9,871 nucleotides of DNA from Planctomycetia bacterium (GTDB lineage Bacteria > Planctomycetota > Planctomycetia > Pirellulales > UBA1268): contig RGBY01000082.1 of assembly GCA_009919445.1 (NCBI GenBank), positions 1 to 9,871 on the forward strand, read 5' to 3'. Made by a program: the position numbers and the translations under genes. Below are positions 1 through 6,887 of this stretch, one piece after another. Position 1 is the first letter of the stretch, and each line of letters opens with the position of its first letter. Under the pieces are notes generated by a model. That model did not search any database. It was not told the DNA's origin and saw only the letters and a program-made list of their open reading frames with translations.

Positions 1-80
1 GGGAACGTTGGTCCTGGTGAACTGTTGGGTGAACCTGCTGCACGATGCTGAGGGCATGATCCGTGCCCTCCTGACTCGTG

Positions 81-86
81 AAAGGA
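81..86 (+). promoter_or_regulatory. Ribosome binding site supporting the ispE GTG start
   Basis: AAAGGA lies 8 nt before the GTG at 95. Neither upstream in-frame ATG (8 or 56) has a comparable purine-rich motif in the visible sequence, so this site is the main argument for the GTG start. Confidence 0.45.
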
Positions 87-94
87 AACCAGCG

Positions 95-1054
95 GTGGTT
101 GCCGATAATGCACAGGTGAATGCAGCGGGTGTGGTGCATCTGCAGGCACCGGCCAAACTAAATCTTTCTCTGGCTGTTCTTGATCGGCGGCCCGACGGCT
201 TTCACGAGATAGAAAGCCTCATGGTACCGGTCACGTTGCATGACCGGCTCCGGGTGCGGAGACAGCCGGCCGGAGTCTTTTCGCTCACCGTTCGCTTCAA
301 AGGGCGGCTGGCCGCCGGTGTGGGGCGGCAGTTGGCTCGTGATGTCCCAGCCGATGAGAGCAATCTGGTGTTGCGGGCAGCGCGGCTGTTGGCTGAGCGG
401 GCGAGGGTGGCTGCTGGGGTGGCGATTGAACTCGAAAAGGAGATTCCCTCCGGTGCTGGTCTGGCCGGCGGTTCGAGTGATGCTGCCGCCACCCTGCGGG
501 CGGCAGCTCGCCTTTGGAATTTGGACTGGTCGACTGAACAACTGGCGGCATTGTCAGCTGAACTGGGAAGTGACATCCCCTGGTTTTTTCTGCGATCACC
601 TGGCCTGGTTTCTGGTCGGGGTGAGCAGGTCACGGCGGTTCGGGGTATTCGACCACTTCCGGTGGTCATTGCCTGCCCTGCTGAAGGCCTCGCCACCGGG
701 GCGGTCTATGCCGCCTGTCGTCCCGACACCACTCGGCGGGGTGAAGCGGCTCAGCTGGCAGCAGCCCTTTCAGCGGGAAACTTCCGGCAGGCTTTGCCGC
801 TCATGCACAACATGCTGGAGCCGCCTGCCCGGCAGTTGGCGCCAGCTGTTGACCAACTGCTGGCGGCCATGGCTCAGGCTGGAGCAGTACGTCCCTTGCT
901 CACCGGCAGTGGGAGTGCCTGTTTTAGTCTCTGTCGCACGGCGCATGAGGCGCAGGCGTTGGCGGCACGATTGGATGCCGCCGGCTGGCCGGGTGTCTTT
1001 CAGGGTCGCCTGCTGCCCGGCCGGCTGGTGTCTCCGCCACTGGTTGAAATCTGA
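95..1054 (+). CDS. ispE: 4-diphosphocytidyl-2-C-methyl-D-erythritol kinase (IspE)
   Basis: IspE is the cytoplasmic GHMP-family kinase that phosphorylates CDP-methylerythritol with ATP in the MEP (non-mevalonate) isoprenoid pathway. Numbered from the GTG at 95 (319 residues; E. coli IspE is about 283), the N-terminal PAKLNLSL motif carries the expected active-site Lys at about 21. The glycine-rich ATP-binding loop PSGAGLAGGSSDAA is at 118-131. GSDIPWFF holds the expected catalytic Asp at about 160. The third GHMP motif, LLTGSGSACFSL, is at 268-279. The frame is open back to the window edge, with an ATG at 56 and another at 8. I prefer GTG 95 because AAAGGA lies 8 nt upstream and the conserved domain begins about 18 residues later; the extra residues from 8 or 56 look unlike the family. 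The stop overlaps an upstream in-frame ATG of spoVG, so the two genes are probably cotranscribed. Function is very sure; the start is moderately sure. Confidence 0.93.
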   Translation: MVADNAQVNAAGVVHLQAPAKLNLSLAVLDRRPDGFHEIESLMVPVTLHDRLRVRRQPAGVFSLTVRFKGRLAAGVGRQLARDVPADESNLVLRAARLLAERARVAAGVAIELEKEIPSGAGLAGGSSDAAATLRAAARLWNLDWSTEQLAALSAELGSDIPWFFLRSPGLVSGRGEQVTAVRGIRPLPVVIACPAEGLATGAVYAACRPDTTRRGEAAQLAAALSAGNFRQALPLMHNMLEPPARQLAPAVDQLLAAMAQAGAVRPLLTGSGSACFSLCRTAHEAQALAARLDAAGWPGVFQGRLLPGRLVSPPLVEI

Positions 1055-1106
1055 TGTCCTGGCCGCAGCCGGTGATCTGGGGAGATCATCGCTGCGGAGA
1101 CGATAC

Positions 1107-1115
1107 GGGGGAAGG
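1107..1115 (+). promoter_or_regulatory. Ribosome binding site that decides the spoVG start
   Basis: The purine run GGGGGAAGG ends one base before the ATG at 1117; its GGGGGA part is 4 nt from the ATG. It supports 1117 over the in-frame ATG at 1054, which overlaps the ispE stop codon. Confidence 0.5.
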
Positions 1116-1116
1116 C

Positions 1117-1536
1117 ATGGAGATCACAGAAGTCCGCATCAAGCTCGTCGAGAACGCTGCAGAACGGCTGCTGGCCTTCTGCTCAATCACGATCGCTGGC
1201 AGTTTTGTGATTCGTGACCTCAAACTCATCGGAGGGCCGAGCGGTCCCTTTGTGGCCATGCCGAGTCGGAAGCTCTGTGGGCACTGTCGAAAATGTAGTT
1301 TTAAGAATCCCCTCAAGGCCGCCTTCTGCAATCAATGTGGGAGCAAGCTCAACGACAAGCACCTGCCCCGTGATCCTGATGGCCGTGTCCGGCTTTATGC
1401 TGACATTGCCCATCCCATCAATGCCAGTTGTCGAGAAATGCTTCAGAGTCGCATCATGACTGAGTACGAAGCCGAGCTGGTTCGCTCGCAAGAGCCGGGC
1501 TACACCTCACGGTACGAGGGCCTCGGTGATGAATAG
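1117..1536 (+). CDS. spoVG: SpoVG-family regulator with an internal zinc-ribbon-like cysteine insertion
   Basis: SpoVG proteins are small nucleic-acid-binding regulators, named for sporulation in Bacillus but widespread in non-sporulating bacteria. This 139-residue protein has the family start MEITEVRI, the core GPFVAMPSRK at about 43-52 and the DIAHPIN block at about 96-102. Bacillus SpoVG, about 97 residues, joins those two blocks directly. Here about 40 residues separate them, with Cys at 54, 57, 60, 71 and 74 in a CxxC...CNQCG pattern that looks like a zinc ribbon. The start at 1117 is preferred to the in-frame ATG at 1054 because it matches the family N-terminus and has GGGGGAAGG just upstream. 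The gene follows ispE closely; Bacillus also has ispE a few genes upstream of spoVG. It converges with the aminotransferase gene, 26 nt away. Family is sure; metal binding is inferred. Confidence 0.92.
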   Translation: MEITEVRIKLVENAAERLLAFCSITIAGSFVIRDLKLIGGPSGPFVAMPSRKLCGHCRKCSFKNPLKAAFCNQCGSKLNDKHLPRDPDGRVRLYADIAHPINASCREMLQSRIMTEYEAELVRSQEPGYTSRYEGLGDE

Positions 1537-1562
1537 CCCCTGGCGTCTGGCTTTGCTCGCGG

Positions 1563-2420
1563 CTACTGCCGGACGAGCTTGTGAAAGGCGTCGGTAAGCT
1601 GGCGGGTGATCGGGCCAGGTGTGCCTTGGCCAATCATCCGGCCGTCAATTTGAACCACAGGGATAACCTCGGCTGCTGTGCCAGTCAGGAAGCATTCATC
1701 AGCCGTGTAGAGATCGTGCCTTGTCAGGGTGGCCTCCCGGCAGTTGATTCCGGCTGAGTCGGCCAGTTCCATGACCGCATTGCGGGTGATGCCCTCGAGG
1801 ATCCCGGCATCGGGGGGAGGCGTGAGCAGCCGTCCTGCGCGAACCACAAAGACATTGTCACCAGTGCATTCGGCCACCTCTCCTTTGTGGTTGAGCATCA
1901 GGGCCTCAACGCAGCCAGCCTGCAGCCCCTCAAGCTTGGCCATGATGTTGTTGAGGTAGTTCAGCGACTTGATTCGTGGAGAGAGGGCGGCCGACTGAAT
2001 CCGCTGGGTGGCGGCTGTGACGATCCGCAGCCCCTGTTCATAGAACTCCCGTGGGTACAGGCTGATGGTGTCGGCGATGATGATCACCTGGGGGTCACTG
2101 CACCGGTTGGGGTCGAGCCCCAGGGTGCCAGCACCACGGGTGACGATCAGACGGATGTAGCCATCGTCAAGTGAGTTGGCAGCCAGCGTGTCGATTACGG
2201 CCTGGGCCATGGCCTCTTTGGAGAGTGGGATCTCCAGGCAGATCGCCCGACCACTGGCCCAGAGCCGGTCGAGATGTTCATCCAGCCGAAAGACCCGACC
2301 GGCGTAGCTGCGCAGGCCTTCAAAGACACCATCCCCGTAGAGCAGGCCATGGTCAAAGACACTCACCCGGGCCTCGTCCTCGGGAACAAGGCGGTTGTTC
2401 ATGAAAATGGTGCGAGGCAT
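1563..2420 (-). CDS. ilvE: Branched-chain amino acid aminotransferase (class IV PLP enzyme)
   Basis: This is a fold-type IV PLP-dependent aminotransferase, most likely the enzyme that interconverts branched-chain 2-oxo acids and Val, Leu or Ile with glutamate. The 285-residue length is typical of short IlvE-type proteins. The N-terminal block HGLLYGDGVFEGLR is at 24-37. The PLP-binding Lys is K151 in the RIKSLNYLNN motif. EVAECTGDNVF at 181-191 contains the expected cofactor-contacting Glu (E184), and LTGTAAEVIPV near 256-266 is the C-terminal phosphate-binding segment. An AGGA lies 10 nt before the ATG. It follows lolD by 67 nt on the same strand and may be in the same transcript, though without an obvious functional link. 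D-amino acid aminotransferase and aminodeoxychorismate lyase share this fold and cannot be fully excluded by eye; overall similarity favours IlvE. Confidence 0.9.
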   Translation of the reverse strand: MPRTIFMNNRLVPEDEARVSVFDHGLLYGDGVFEGLRSYAGRVFRLDEHLDRLWASGRAICLEIPLSKEAMAQAVIDTLAANSLDDGYIRLIVTRGAGTLGLDPNRCSDPQVIIIADTISLYPREFYEQGLRIVTAATQRIQSAALSPRIKSLNYLNNIMAKLEGLQAGCVEALMLNHKGEVAECTGDNVFVVRAGRLLTPPPDAGILEGITRNAVMELADSAGINCREATLTRHDLYTADECFLTGTAAEVIPVVQIDGRMIGQGTPGPITRQLTDAFHKLVRQ

Positions 2421-2487
2421 AAGGCGAATGTCCTATGGGGCCGGTGAGCGATAGAAAGCAGCGGGCCAGACCACTGCCAGTTGGTTA

Positions 2488-3237
2488 TCAGGCAGCCGAA
2501 CCGGTCGCATCCTGCGGAATGGTTTCGACCTTGCCAGCGGTCAGCCGCACGATTCCGCGGGCCTGCCGGGCGATATCAGCATCGTGCGTGACGAGCACTA
2601 TAGAAAGCCCTTTCTCCCGGTTCAACTCAGTGAGGGCGGTGATGATACCGGCACCACTTTCCTCATCCAGATTGCCGGTCGGCTCGTCGGCCAGCAGTAC
2701 CCGGGGATGGGTGATCAATGCCCGGGCGATTGCCACCCGCTGCATTTCACCCCCTGAGAGCTGCCGTGGCCGATGGTGCATGCGGTCGGCAAGGCCGAAC
2801 CGGTCGAGCAAGGCTTCGGCCTCACGACGAGCGGTCTGCCTGCGACTGAACCAGTCCCAGATGCCGTGACGGATCAGCAGCGGCGTCAGCACATTTTCCA
2901 AGGCGGTTAATTCGGGCAGCAGGTGGTAGGCCTGAAAGACCATGCCGATGGCCCGGTTTCGCAGCCGGTCGCGTTCCCGTGGCGGCAGATTGTCGATGCG
3001 GCTCCCATCGAGCCAGACCTCTCCACCATCGGGTGCGTCGAGCAAGCCCATCATGTGCAGCAGGGTGCTTTTCCCAGAGCCGCTCTGCCCTACCACCGCC
3101 ACGAAGCCACCCGGATCAAGTTGAAAGTCGACGCCGCGGAGCACCTCAAGCGTGGAACTGCCCGACCGATACCGCTTGCGGATTTGTCGCGTCTCGAGCA
3201 TGGCCGGGGGCGGATTTGAATTCGCTGACTCACTCAT
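2488..3237 (-). CDS. lolD: LolD-type ABC transporter ATPase (lipoprotein release)
   Basis: This is the ATP-hydrolysing subunit of a LolCDE/MacB-type ABC system, which in Gram-negative bacteria extracts lipoproteins from the inner membrane. In the 249-residue protein the Walker A GQSGSGKST is at 50-58, the Q-loop Gln at about 102 (GMVFQAYHLLPELTALEN), the signature LSGGE at 160-164, Walker B plus catalytic Glu in LLADEPTGNLD from 181, and the switch His in VTHD at about 218, so all catalytic motifs are intact. The frame extends upstream to 3291, but the ATG at 3237 is chosen because GGAGG lies 9 nt upstream and it overlaps the end of the permease gene by 8 nt, typical of translational coupling. 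Its only visible partner is the damaged LolC/E-type permease upstream. Assignment within the LolD/MacB ATPase group rests on that neighbour and on motif spacing. Confidence 0.92.
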   Translation of the reverse strand: MSESANSNPPPAMLETRQIRKRYRSGSSTLEVLRGVDFQLDPGGFVAVVGQSGSGKSTLLHMMGLLDAPDGGEVWLDGSRIDNLPPRERDRLRNRAIGMVFQAYHLLPELTALENVLTPLLIRHGIWDWFSRRQTARREAEALLDRFGLADRMHHRPRQLSGGEMQRVAIARALITHPRVLLADEPTGNLDEESGAGIITALTELNREKGLSIVLVTHDADIARQARGIVRLTAGKVETIPQDATGSAA

Positions 3238-3246
3238 GTCGCAACG

Positions 3247-3251
3247 CCTCC
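3247..3251 (-). promoter_or_regulatory. Ribosome binding site for lolD
   Basis: GGAGG (CCTCC on the + strand) lies 9 nt before the ATG at 3237. It is inside the last codons of the permease gene and decides the lolD start against the upstream in-frame ATG codons. Confidence 0.6.
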
Positions 3252-3540
3252 ACGGCATGGAGTCGGGCTGCCCGAACGGCCGGTAGGACACTTGAGGCTA
3301 TGGCAATCGCTACTGCGCCAACAATGATCCAGCCAATCGTGATGGGATTGACGATGGTCGGAATCTGAAAGAAGTAATAGATGGAGGGATCAAAAACCCG
3401 TGCCCCCGTGCACCATTCAACTGCCTGTCGGATCTGATTAATGTTCCAGGTAATGCCGAGCCCAAGGGCGAGGCCCGCCCCGGCCCCAACCAGCCCGAGG
3501 AAAAGACCGTAGCCAAGAAAGATGCCGGCAATCCCTGAGG

Positions 3541-3546
3541 CAGCCG
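3541..3546 (-). other. Junction of frame loss and missing segment in lolC
   Basis: On the - strand the first frame reads A-G-F-G with its last good codon at 3545-3543, while the downstream homologous frame begins A-A-S-G-I-A-G with its first good codon at 3544-3542. The two frames therefore meet with no linking sequence, where FtsX-domain permeases carry about two dozen residues. The base position of the breakpoint is uncertain by a few nucleotides. Confidence 0.7.
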
Positions 3547-4779
3547 AAACCGGCCACCGCAATGATGAGGAACAGCAGGATATTCAGAACAGCCATCTCC
3601 ATGTCGACTGCCGACAACAGTGGCCCCTGCTTGTCGCGCCAGGTGGCGATGGCGTAGAGGTCGGCGGGAAATACCTTCCGGAGCCGGTCGCGGACTTCGT
3701 TGAGATCAGCCTCCGGTTTGAGTTTGATCTGAATCGAGTTGACGCTGGGAATCCCGGTCTGCGGGTCGATCATGCCCCGCATCCGCTGGAGGGCGTCAAT
3801 TGGCACAAACACAAAGTTTGAGTCGTATTCACTCATCTTGCTTTCATAGAAATCAACAATGGTGAAGGTATCGCTGACCGCCTTGGGTGGGGTGCCGGCC
3901 GTTGGAAAGGTGATCTTCACATCGTCACCCGGCAGGGTGAGGAACTGGTCGGTGCCGTCCCGCGAACGGAAACTGGCCAGCCCAATGCCGGGCACGATGC
4001 CCGTGAACTGTTCTTTGGCCAAGTCCATCACACGCCCCTGTTCAGGACGGGCCTGTTGGAAGGGGTTCTGCCGAGGTGCTGCTGGGGTGGTGGCCGCGTC
4101 GTCGCCGTCCGTAGGACTGGCTGCTGGTGGACTGGTGGCGGCCAGCACGGCATCCACCTGCTGGTCGACTGATTGGGCCGGCCCGGCTTCGGCCTGTGCT
4201 GCCTGCCGCTCCTTCCAGAGCCGTTCCCGTTCAACCCGCATCCGCCGATGAGGCCAGCCGGCATGTTCGAGGGCTGGCCTCGTGGGGGTGTCGGTTGGGC
4301 TCTGGCTGTCGGTAGTGTCGTAGCCACCCTCCCGCAGATCAAAAGAAAGTTGCTGGCGGTTGGCTGGGTGTTGCAGGTATTGGCCAAAGTCGCTGACCTG
4401 CGCATGGGTGGCCGGGTCGATGCCGATGAACATCACCTGCCTGGTAACCCACTGGCCCCGCACCTGAAAGCTGAGCATCGCCGGAACGGCCACGGTTGGT
4501 GTCATGCCGGCAATCTGGTCGCCGGCGGCCCGCTGAATCTCTTCCATGTGCCAGACGGGATCTTCAAACCCTGAGAGCGAGTGGCTTTCAAAGACCAGGT
4601 CCGAGAGGATGCCGTGAATGCGGGTCTGCATTTCGTTGGAGAATCCAGCCATGACGGCGTTGACGACGATCATGGTCGCCACGCCGAGCGTCACGCTGAT
4701 GACGCTGGCCAAAGCAATCCAACGGGTGCGGAGGTACCGCCAGCAAAGCAAGAGTTTGTACATGAGATGAGTTGTGGCC

Positions 4780-6300
4780 TCAGCCACCACCGTGCGGGCG
4801 GTGGATTGGAAACAAGATCACATCGCGAATGGAACTCGCCTGGGTCAGGAACATCACCAGCCGATCAATGCCGATGCCCAGGCCACCAGCCGGCGGCATG
4901 CCATGTCGCAGCGCCTTGATAAAGTCGGTGTCCATGCGGGCCATCGATTCATCCTCGGGCAGCCCATCCAGCTGGGTGCGGAAGAGTTCTTCCTGCAGGT
5001 CAGGGTCATTCAGCTCGGTGTAGGCATTGGCCAGTTCCATCCCAGCGACATAGAGCTCAAACCGCTCGGCAATGGTTGGGTCATTTGCCTTGCGCTTCGT
5101 CAGCGGGCAGACCGAGGCGGGATAGTCAATGACAAAGACTGGGCCTGATAGGGTCTTTTCGACGGTGGCTTCGAAGAGTTCACTCTTGATGACGTCCGGA
5201 TGCCGGCCGGTGGTCTCAATCTCATGGCGGGCCGCAGCTGCTGCCACGCTGGTAGGATCGGCAGGGTCACAGCCGGTCACCTCTGCAAGCAGGTCGTCGT
5301 AGCGGCGGCGGGGGAAGGGGGGCTTGAGGCTGACTTCATGCCCCATCCAGCTGAAGGTCTCCGGGGCGCCAGCTGCTTCGGCTGCCGCCAGCAGCACGGC
5401 CTCGGTGAGATCCATCATTGTGTTGTAGTCACCAAAGGCCTCGTAGGCTTCCAGCATGGTGAACTCAGGATTGTGTCGGGGGCTGATGCCTTCGTTCCGA
5501 TAGACCCGCCCCAACTCAAAGACTCGCTCCATGCCACCGACCAGAAGCCGCTTCAGGTGAAGCTCGAGGGCAATCCGTAGGACCAGAGGAATATCGAGTG
5601 CATTGTGGTGGGTGTTGAAGGGGCGGGCCGCAGCACCGCCAGCAGTCTCTTGGAGGGTAGGGCCTTCCACCTCAAGGTAGCCGCGGTCAGCCAAGACTCG
5701 GCGAATCGATTCGATGATGCGGCTGCGGGCCACAAACCGGTCGCGGACACCCTCCCCATGAATCAGATCGAGGTACCGCATCCGCTGCCGCAGTTCGGTA
5801 TCGACCAGACCGTGATACTTGTCGGGGGGTGTTTCCAGTGATTTGGTCAGAAACGTGATGCTGCTGGCGAAGATGGTCATCTCGCCAGAGTTTGAGTAGC
5901 CCAACCGTCCCTCAATGCCAATGATGTCACTCAGATCGAGGCAGCTGACCACCGGCCAGTTCTCTGGCCCAACCTGTTTCTTGCCGATCATAATCTGGAT
6001 TCTGCCTGTCCGGTCGACCAGATCTAAAAAGACCAGCCGGCCAGCATTTCGCAGAAGCATGATGCGACCAGCCACCCGCACGGTTGGCCCATCGTCGGCT
6101 GTCTGGTCGAGGCCTTCGCCCCGTTCACGAACAACGGCTACAGGCTGGGCGTTGTCGAACCGTTGGCCCCAGGGGTCGATTCCCAACTCATGAAGTTTTG
6201 CCAGCTTGTCACGACGGGCCTGCAGGAGGGCGGCGGCGGTGGCGGAAGGCTGGTCAGTGGGAGTGGAAGAAGCGGAGGGCATCGGTCGGTTTTGGGTCAT
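4780..6300 (-). CDS. lysS: Lysyl-tRNA synthetase, class II
   Basis: LysS charges tRNA-Lys with lysine in the cytoplasm. In this 506-residue protein, close to the usual bacterial length, the N-terminal OB-fold anticodon-binding domain covers about 73-152 (VRVAGRIM ... GRIQIMIGKKQ). Class II motif 2 is in FELGRVYRNEGISPRHNPEF at about 261-280. The lysine-pocket region MELANAYTELNDP is at about 421-433, and motif 3, GGLGIGIDRLVMFL, is at about 472-485. The start is placed at ATG 6300 (MTQNRPMPSAS); the frame stays open to 6435 but only through a TTG codon and non-conserved residues, and an ATG at 6282 is also possible. No clear Shine-Dalgarno precedes 6300. It is the first gene of the - strand cluster, with the permease gene 16 nt downstream. 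Identification is very sure. Confidence 0.96.
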   Translation of the reverse strand: MTQNRPMPSASSTPTDQPSATAAALLQARRDKLAKLHELGIDPWGQRFDNAQPVAVVRERGEGLDQTADDGPTVRVAGRIMLLRNAGRLVFLDLVDRTGRIQIMIGKKQVGPENWPVVSCLDLSDIIGIEGRLGYSNSGEMTIFASSITFLTKSLETPPDKYHGLVDTELRQRMRYLDLIHGEGVRDRFVARSRIIESIRRVLADRGYLEVEGPTLQETAGGAAARPFNTHHNALDIPLVLRIALELHLKRLLVGGMERVFELGRVYRNEGISPRHNPEFTMLEAYEAFGDYNTMMDLTEAVLLAAAEAAGAPETFSWMGHEVSLKPPFPRRRYDDLLAEVTGCDPADPTSVAAAAARHEIETTGRHPDVIKSELFEATVEKTLSGPVFVIDYPASVCPLTKRKANDPTIAERFELYVAGMELANAYTELNDPDLQEELFRTQLDGLPEDESMARMDTDFIKALRHGMPPAGGLGIGIDRLVMFLTQASSIRDVILFPIHRPHGGG

Positions 6301-6508
6301 GAAGGAAAGGGGTGGGAGTGCAACCTGGCACAAGATTTCAAATTGTCGGCTTTTCAGCCAATTTCCGAAAGGGCAGCCATCTGCCAGCAAAGCTAAAGGA
6401 GGCCTCTGGTCGGGCAAGGGGCCTTCCCGGTACAACCACTATGAAAACTGACTCGGCCTGGACCATCCCCGGGCCAGGACCAGCCAACGCCCCGCTGACA
6501 GTGACAGC
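6301..6508. promoter_or_regulatory. Divergent intergenic region between lysS and the VOC gene
   Basis: These 208 bases must hold the promoter(s) for the - strand lysS-lol cluster and for the VOC gene, because the genes diverge. It includes an AT-richer patch at about 6331-6370 and a short inverted repeat at 6346-6361 (on the - strand, GGCT-GAAA-AGCC with two more possible pairs). I could not pick a convincing -35/-10 pair for either direction. No tRNA, riboswitch or small gene was recognised. Confidence 0.35.
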
Positions 6509-6886
6509 ATGAGCCTGCCGATCCATCATCGACCGACGCTTTTCAGTGTTGAACTCCGCACTGCCCAGTGGGACGAAATGGTCACCTGGTACCGCAATGT
6601 GCTGGGGCTGCGGGTGCTGGTGCGGGTGGTCGACGATGGCTACGCCCTCTTTGAGGCGGGAGATACCCGGGTGGCCATCCTCAGTCGTGAGGCAGCGGGG
6701 GAGGCCAGCGGCCGCTGGAGTCTGGGATTTGAGGTGGTCGATCTCGACAGCGCCCATGTGCGGCTCCGAGAGGCTGGAGCTGATTTAGTAGAGCCCAAGA
6801 CCCACCCAGAAGGCTTTCGTGAGTTGGTCACCAGCGATCCCGACGGCAACCGACTAAGGCTCTTTGCCTGGCCCACCGGCCACTGA
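6509..6886 (+). CDS. VOC-superfamily (glyoxalase/bleomycin-resistance fold) protein
   Basis: This 125-residue protein matches a single vicinal-oxygen-chelate unit with two beta-alpha-beta-beta-beta halves. The first half holds the family pattern WYRNVLGLRVLVR at about 27-39; the second has LGFEVVDLDSAHVRLREAG at about 72-90 and ends with the typical SDPDGN turn at 109-114. VOC proteins are usually metal enzymes (lyases, dioxygenases, fosfomycin or bleomycin resistance). Here the usual C-terminal Glu of the DPDGNxxE pattern is replaced by Arg (R117), and the usual His before the GFEV strand appears to be Ser, so metal-dependent catalysis is doubtful. The ATG at 6509 has only a weak purine stretch before it. 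The gene is divergent from lysS, and its stop is one base from the stop of the convergent SMP-30 gene. Substrate and role are unknown. Confidence 0.8.
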   Translation: MSLPIHHRPTLFSVELRTAQWDEMVTWYRNVLGLRVLVRVVDDGYALFEAGDTRVAILSREAAGEASGRWSLGFEVVDLDSAHVRLREAGADLVEPKTHPEGFRELVTSDPDGNRLRLFAWPTGH

Positions 6887-6887
6887 G

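Larger units (their letters stand above)
3230..4763 (-). pseudogene. lolC: LolC/E-type lipoprotein-releasing permease, frameshifted with missing FtsX segment
   Basis: The intact protein would be the inner-membrane permease partnering LolD. The first frame starts at ATG 4763 (MYKLLLCWRYLRTRW) with TM1 at about residues 15-37, then a large periplasmic MacB-like domain with a low-complexity Ala/Pro/Gln linker (about 142-241), then TM2 (AVLNILLFLIIAVAGFG). At about 3541-3546 the homology jumps to another frame (ASGIAGIFLGYGLFLGLVG onward), which supplies TM3, TM4 and the family ending AVEALRHE, stopping at 3230. Reading straight through the first frame gives an unrelated tail ending at 3438. By comparison with the FtsX domain, the end of TM2 and the cytoplasmic loop (the usual ERxRDIGILKALG-like segment) are absent, about 23 residues. 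This points to a deletion of roughly 70 nt, not a multiple of three. The lysS stop is 16 nt upstream and lolD overlaps the 3' end. A GTG at 4790 is an alternative start. A true pseudogene and an assembly error both remain possible. Confidence 0.82.

Noticed and set aside
1..51. Possible 3' end of an upstream gene (frame 1 ends in a TGA at 49-51)
   Set aside because: Only 16 codons are visible with no recognisable motif, and another frame ends at 20; nothing supports a choice.
1054..1116. Longer spoVG beginning at the ATG overlapping the ispE stop
   Set aside because: The extra 21 residues do not resemble the family, and the ATG at 1117 has a much better ribosome binding site and the canonical MEITEV start.
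240..1217. A long + strand reading frame overlapping ispE and the start of spoVG
   Set aside because: Its translation is rich in Trp, Arg and Cys with no family pattern, while the overlapping frame is a clear IspE; it is a shadow in GC-rich sequence.
2979..3368. + strand reading frames antisense to lolD and lolC
   Set aside because: They are antisense shadows of strongly conserved genes and have no domain pattern or ribosome binding site.
3438..3562. Programmed ribosomal frameshift in the permease gene
   Set aside because: There is no obvious slippery heptamer at the junction, and a frameshift alone would not explain the missing residues of the FtsX domain.
6346..6361. Short hairpin (GGCT-GAAA-AGCC on the - strand) in the lysS upstream region as a terminator or leader element
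   Set aside because: The stem is only four to six pairs with no following T-run; a chance occurrence is likely.
6301..6435. N-terminal extension of lysS to the TTG at 6435
   Set aside because: The added residues are not conserved in LysS, need a rare TTG start, and precede the normal N-terminal region.
6400..6450. tRNA-like stretch in the lysS/VOC intergenic region
   Set aside because: A GGTAC-AA-CC-like piece is present, but no acceptor stem or anticodon arm can be folded around it.
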